DNA of 64,000 bases from NCBI RefSeq assembly GCF_018398315.1, contig NZ_JAHBRW010000001.1:988001-1052000 (forward strand). The letters are read 5' to 3'. A program made the translations under genes and the position numbers. Shown here piece after piece: positions 61,491-64,000 of this stretch. A model generated the notes under the pieces. The model did no database searches, was not told the origin of the DNA, and worked only from the letters and a program-made list of their open reading frames with translations. The number at the start of each line of letters is the position of its first letter. The first letter of the stretch is position 1. This DNA is from Chelatococcus sp. YT9. GTDB lineage: Bacteria > Pseudomonadota > Alphaproteobacteria > Rhizobiales > Beijerinckiaceae.

Positions 61491-62948
61491 TTACACGTCT
61501 TGAGGCACAGGGGACTGGTGGGTAATGCGGGACTTCTCGCGGGCCGTACAACGGACCTCGGCGGCAAACGGCTCTCCGGCGCCCGCCCCGTGGTCCACGG
61601 CATTGCCAACGAGGATCATCACCGGACCTGCAATGTCGTCGCGGGTCGAAAGTGCGCCGAGCTCACCCAGCGTGCCGGAAAAGATGCGACGATCAGTACG
61701 TCCGGCATTCTCGACGGCCACCACAGGCGTTGCAGAAGCGATCCCCTCCCTCTCCAGCCGCCGGCGCACGTCACCGGCGACGCTGACGCCCATGTAGACG
61801 GCGATGGTGCCGCCTGTTCTGGCGACCTCGGCCCAACCGGCGGGCTCCGTTCCATCGGCGCCATGGCCTGTCGCGAAGGCGAGTGAGGACGAGACGCCGC
61901 GAAGGGTCAGAGGCACGCCCGCGTCGGCTGCGGCCGCCAGCGCCGAGGTCACCCCCGGCACGATTTCGTGGCGGATACCGGCGGCGCGGAGCGCGGCCAG
62001 TTCCTCGCCCGCGCGGCCGAACACCAAGGGATCTCCGGCCTTGAGACGGGCGACCTGCTTGCCCTCGCGGGCGAGCCGCACGAGCAGCGCATCAATCTCA
62101 CGCTGGGGAACGGAGTGATGTCCCTTCGCTTTGCCGACGGAAATGCGTTCCGCATCGCGACGGCCCATCTCGACGACCTCGGCGGGGACGAGACGGTCAT
62201 GGACGATCACATCAGCCTGCTGCAGCAGGCGCTGCGCTCTCAAGGTGAGGAGATCCGTCGCGCCGGGCCCCGCGCCAATCAACCAGACCACGCCTTCATT
62301 GGCCTCAAAGCTTTCGCCCAGCACGGACAGCGCGGCGCGGCGGGCGCCAGCCAAGTCGCCCGACAAGGCGAGGTCGGCGCTTCGACCTTCGAACAGACGT
62401 GCCCAGAAGCGGCGACGGTGGCGCGCGGTGCCAAGCGAGGCCATGACGGCACCCCGCAGGGAGGCGGCAAGCTCACCGAGCCTGCCGAATTCCGGGGGGA
62501 GGATCATTTCGATGGCGGCGCGTACGCGCTGGGCGAGCACCGGCGCATAGCCATCGGTCGAGATCGCCACCGCCACCGGGGCGCGGTCAACGATCGCCGG
62601 CACCGCAAAGTTGGACAGATGCGGCCGGTCTACCACATTCACCGGCACGCCGGCTTGCCGCCCGACAGCCGCAAGCGCTGCGTCCTGCGCCTCGTCCTCG
62701 GTCGCAACAAAGAGAAGCGCGGCGCCGGTTAGATCCGCAAGCGTCAGGTCGCGGGCGAGATGCGGAATGCGATGCGCATTGACGAAGGCCGCCAGCTCGC
62801 CGTCGATATATCGAGATACGAGCATCAGCCGCGCCTCGCTTCGCACAAGGAGGCGCAGCTTCGCGAGCGCGGGCTCTCCGCCGCCAGCCACGACCACGGC
62901 CTTGCCGGCAACGTCATAGGATACGGGAAAGAAGCGCAAGCGAGGCAA
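61491..62948 (-). CDS. cysG: Siroheme synthase CysG
   Basis: CysG makes siroheme for CysI from uroporphyrinogen III. In the 485-residue protein the N-terminal 150 residues are the precorrin-2 dehydrogenase/ferrochelatase with VVVAGGGEPALAKLRLL and VVDRPHLSNFAVPAIVDR; the C-terminal part is SAM:uroporphyrinogen III methyltransferase with VWLIGAGPGATDLLTLRAQ (about 222), ADVIVHDRLV and the LKAGDPLVFGRAGEE motif. The start codon is TTG at 62948, with only a weak GGTG upstream; no ATG lies near the family N terminus. It is first in the operon, behind the palindrome-controlled promoter. Confidence 0.94.
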   Translation of the reverse strand: MPRLRFFPVSYDVAGKAVVVAGGGEPALAKLRLLVRSEARLMLVSRYIDGELAAFVNAHRIPHLARDLTLADLTGAALLFVATEDEAQDAALAAVGRQAGVPVNVVDRPHLSNFAVPAIVDRAPVAVAISTDGYAPVLAQRVRAAIEMILPPEFGRLGELAASLRGAVMASLGTARHRRRFWARLFEGRSADLALSGDLAGARRAALSVLGESFEANEGVVWLIGAGPGATDLLTLRAQRLLQQADVIVHDRLVPAEVVEMGRRDAERISVGKAKGHHSVPQREIDALLVRLAREGKQVARLKAGDPLVFGRAGEELAALRAAGIRHEIVPGVTSALAAAADAGVPLTLRGVSSSLAFATGHGADGTEPAGWAEVARTGGTIAVYMGVSVAGDVRRRLEREGIASATPVVAVENAGRTDRRIFSGTLGELGALSTRDDIAGPVMILVGNAVDHGAGAGEPFAAEVRCTAREKSRITHQSPVPQDV

Positions 62949-62963
62949 AATAACACCAACTTG

Positions 62964-62998
62964 TCGTAGATTATATAATCTACGATAACACGCGTTAA
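62964..62998 (-). promoter_or_regulatory. Promoter overlapped by a 22-bp palindromic operator
   Basis: A perfect palindrome at 62964-62985 has 11-base arms (TCGTAGATTAT on the plus strand). On the minus strand its centre contains TATAAT (62975-62970), and TTAACG at 62998-62993 lies 17 bases upstream, giving a good sigma-70-like promoter ending about 15 bases before the cysG start. A protein binding the palindrome would cover the -10 element. Confidence 0.7.
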
Positions 62999-63062
62999 TT
63001 AAGCGTCAAATACAAAATTTACATGTATTAAAAGACGGACGCGTGGCGCCGGCGGAGGTGCC

Positions 63063-64000
63063 CTAGGAGCTCGGGAACAGGCGCGCCTTCAGGATATGCA
63101 GGCCAACGCGTTCACCAGGTGCGAGCGCCTTACCGCTGGGGAGCTCGACCTCGACCGATGCCGCGCCGACATCCGTGAGAACCTCGGCTCGGCGGCCATT
63201 CGCCGTGCGGCGAACGGCCACGACGGTGCCGCCGAGGACACCGCCCTCATCGCAACGGGTCAAGGCTAGGTTCGACGGGCGCAGATACAGCGCGGCCGGC
63301 CCATCCGGCGCGTCAGCCACATCTGCGTCCAACGGTGAGTCGCCAAAGAAGATGCGGCCGGCCCGCACCGCCACGGGGAGGCTCACGGTGTCGCCGACGA
63401 ACGACATCACGAAGGCAGAGGCAGGGTCTTCATAGACCTTGTCGGCGGTGCCGACCTGCTCAAGCCGTCCCTTGTTGAGGATCGCGACCCGATCGGCAAG
63501 CTCCATTGCCTCGTCCTGATCGTGGGTCACAAAGACGGTTGTGTGGCCGGTTCGATCGTGGATCTCACGCAACCAGCGGCGCAGATCCTTGCGGACCTTG
63601 GCGTCGAGCGCGCCAAAAGGCTCGTCGAGCAGGAGCACGCGCGGCTCGACCGCCAGCGCCCGCGCGAGCGCGACACGCTGCCGTTGCCCACCCGAGAGCT
63701 GGGAGGGATAACGCCGCTCCAGACCGCCGAGCTGCACGAGGTCGATGAGCGAGAGCACCCGCTCGCGGATTTCCGCCTTGGAGGGCCGCTCCGCGCGCGG
63801 TCGCACCTTCAAGCCGTAGGCGACGTTGTCGAACACTGTCATGTGCCGAAATAGCGCATAATGCTGGAAGACAAAGCCGACCCGCCGCTCCTGCACGGAG
63901 AGGCGCGTGGCATCGTCATGCCCGAAGAACACCTGTCCGGCGCTGGCATCCTCCAGGCCAGCAATGATTCGCAGCAGCGTCGTCTTGCCCGAACCGGAAG
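63063..64000 (-). CDS. cysA: Sulfate/thiosulfate ABC transporter ATPase CysA (5' end outside window)
   Basis: The visible 312 codons encode an ABC ATPase: the Walker A piece [16 protein letters not shown] at the right edge, Q-loop [22 protein letters not shown], signature [16 protein letters not shown], Walker [24 protein letters not shown] and switch His [18 protein letters not shown], then a C-terminal TOBE-like domain. The wording [20 protein letters not shown] is typical of CysA, and the position beside the cys operon supports this. About 30 N-terminal residues lie beyond the window. It is 114 bases upstream of cysG on the same strand but separated by that gene's own promoter. Confidence 0.93.
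   Translation of the reverse strand, partial: SGSGKTTLLRIIAGLEDASAGQVFFGHDDATRLSVQERRVGFVFQHYALFRHMTVFDNVAYGLKVRPRAERPSKAEIRERVLSLIDLVQLGGLERRYPSQLSGGQRQRVALARALAVEPRVLLLDEPFGALDAKVRKDLRRWLREIHDRTGHTTVFVTHDQDEAMELADRVAILNKGRLEQVGTADKVYEDPASAFVMSFVGDTVSLPVAVRAGRIFFGDSPLDADVADAPDGPAALYLRPSNLALTRCDEGGVLGGTVVAVRRTANGRRAEVLTDVGAASVEVELPSGKALAPGERVGLHILKARLFPSS

Overview
The window reads as chromosomal DNA of a high-GC alphaproteobacterium of the order Hyphomicrobiales (Rhizobiales). The markers are CtrA, ChpT and SciP, a rhizobial-type FliJ beside ctrA, an EipA/DUF1134 protein, a fused CysNC, GGAAC-type (EcfG-like) general-stress promoters and a PmtA-type methyltransferase. I cannot name the genus. 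No phage, insertion sequence or CRISPR array is visible; this is ordinary core and accessory chromosome with a few unusual loci.

Layout. 1-13.7 kb: a tightly overlapping + strand operon for alpha-glucan and trehalose metabolism (treS-maltokinase fusion cut by the left edge, glgB, glgX, treZ, malQ, treY). 13.7-17.4 kb: small stress-type genes (glycine-zipper protein, secreted small protein, YciF-like ferritin fold, DUF6766 membrane protein), some behind EcfG-like promoters. 17.4-22.8 kb: NhaA antiporter and a TAXI-type TRAP transporter with its DUF1850 partner. 22.9-24.7 kb: a small protein, tRNA-Ser(GGA) and an OsmC-type peroxiredoxin. 24.8-29.4 kb: metal resistance, with a CueR-like regulator overlapping a P-loop ATPase gene, a ZntR/PbrR-like regulator divergent from a His-rich Zn/Cd/Pb P-type ATPase, and a DUF805 protein. 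29.4-37.6 kb: an ABC (CUT1 sugar-type) uptake locus with a metallo-beta-lactamase-fold hydrolase, an atypical ROK repressor, a clear palindromic operator and an argininosuccinate-lyase-family enzyme. 37.7-39.6 kb: PmtA-like methyltransferase and mnmA.

39.6-53 kb is a cell-cycle and motility hub: sciP, a Fis-like HTH gene, a methyltransferase plus LPG-synthase-type membrane protein, fliJ, ctrA, a chemotaxis operon (cheA-cheW-cheY-cheB-cheR), chpT, cysQ and eipA. ChpT passes phosphate to CtrA and SciP antagonises CtrA, so three connected parts of one circuit lie within about 11 kb. CheB has a degenerate receiver domain and CheA lacks a P2 domain but carries two CheW-like domains and a receiver.

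53.3-55.1 kb has a membrane-anchored coiled-coil protein and a low-affinity iron permease-family protein. 55.1-64 kb is the assimilatory sulfate operon on the minus strand (cysG, DUF2849, cysI, cysH, DUF934, cysD, cysNC) with cysA of the sulfate transporter running off the right edge. The cysG promoter is overlapped by a perfect 22-bp palindrome, and cysH carries an in-frame palindromic repeat element near its N terminus.

The best candidates for something little described are the ABC/ArgH-like lyase/MBL locus, the copper-type promoter with a possible leaderless small gene ahead of cueR and an ATPase, the cysH repeat insertion and the palindrome-controlled cys operon.
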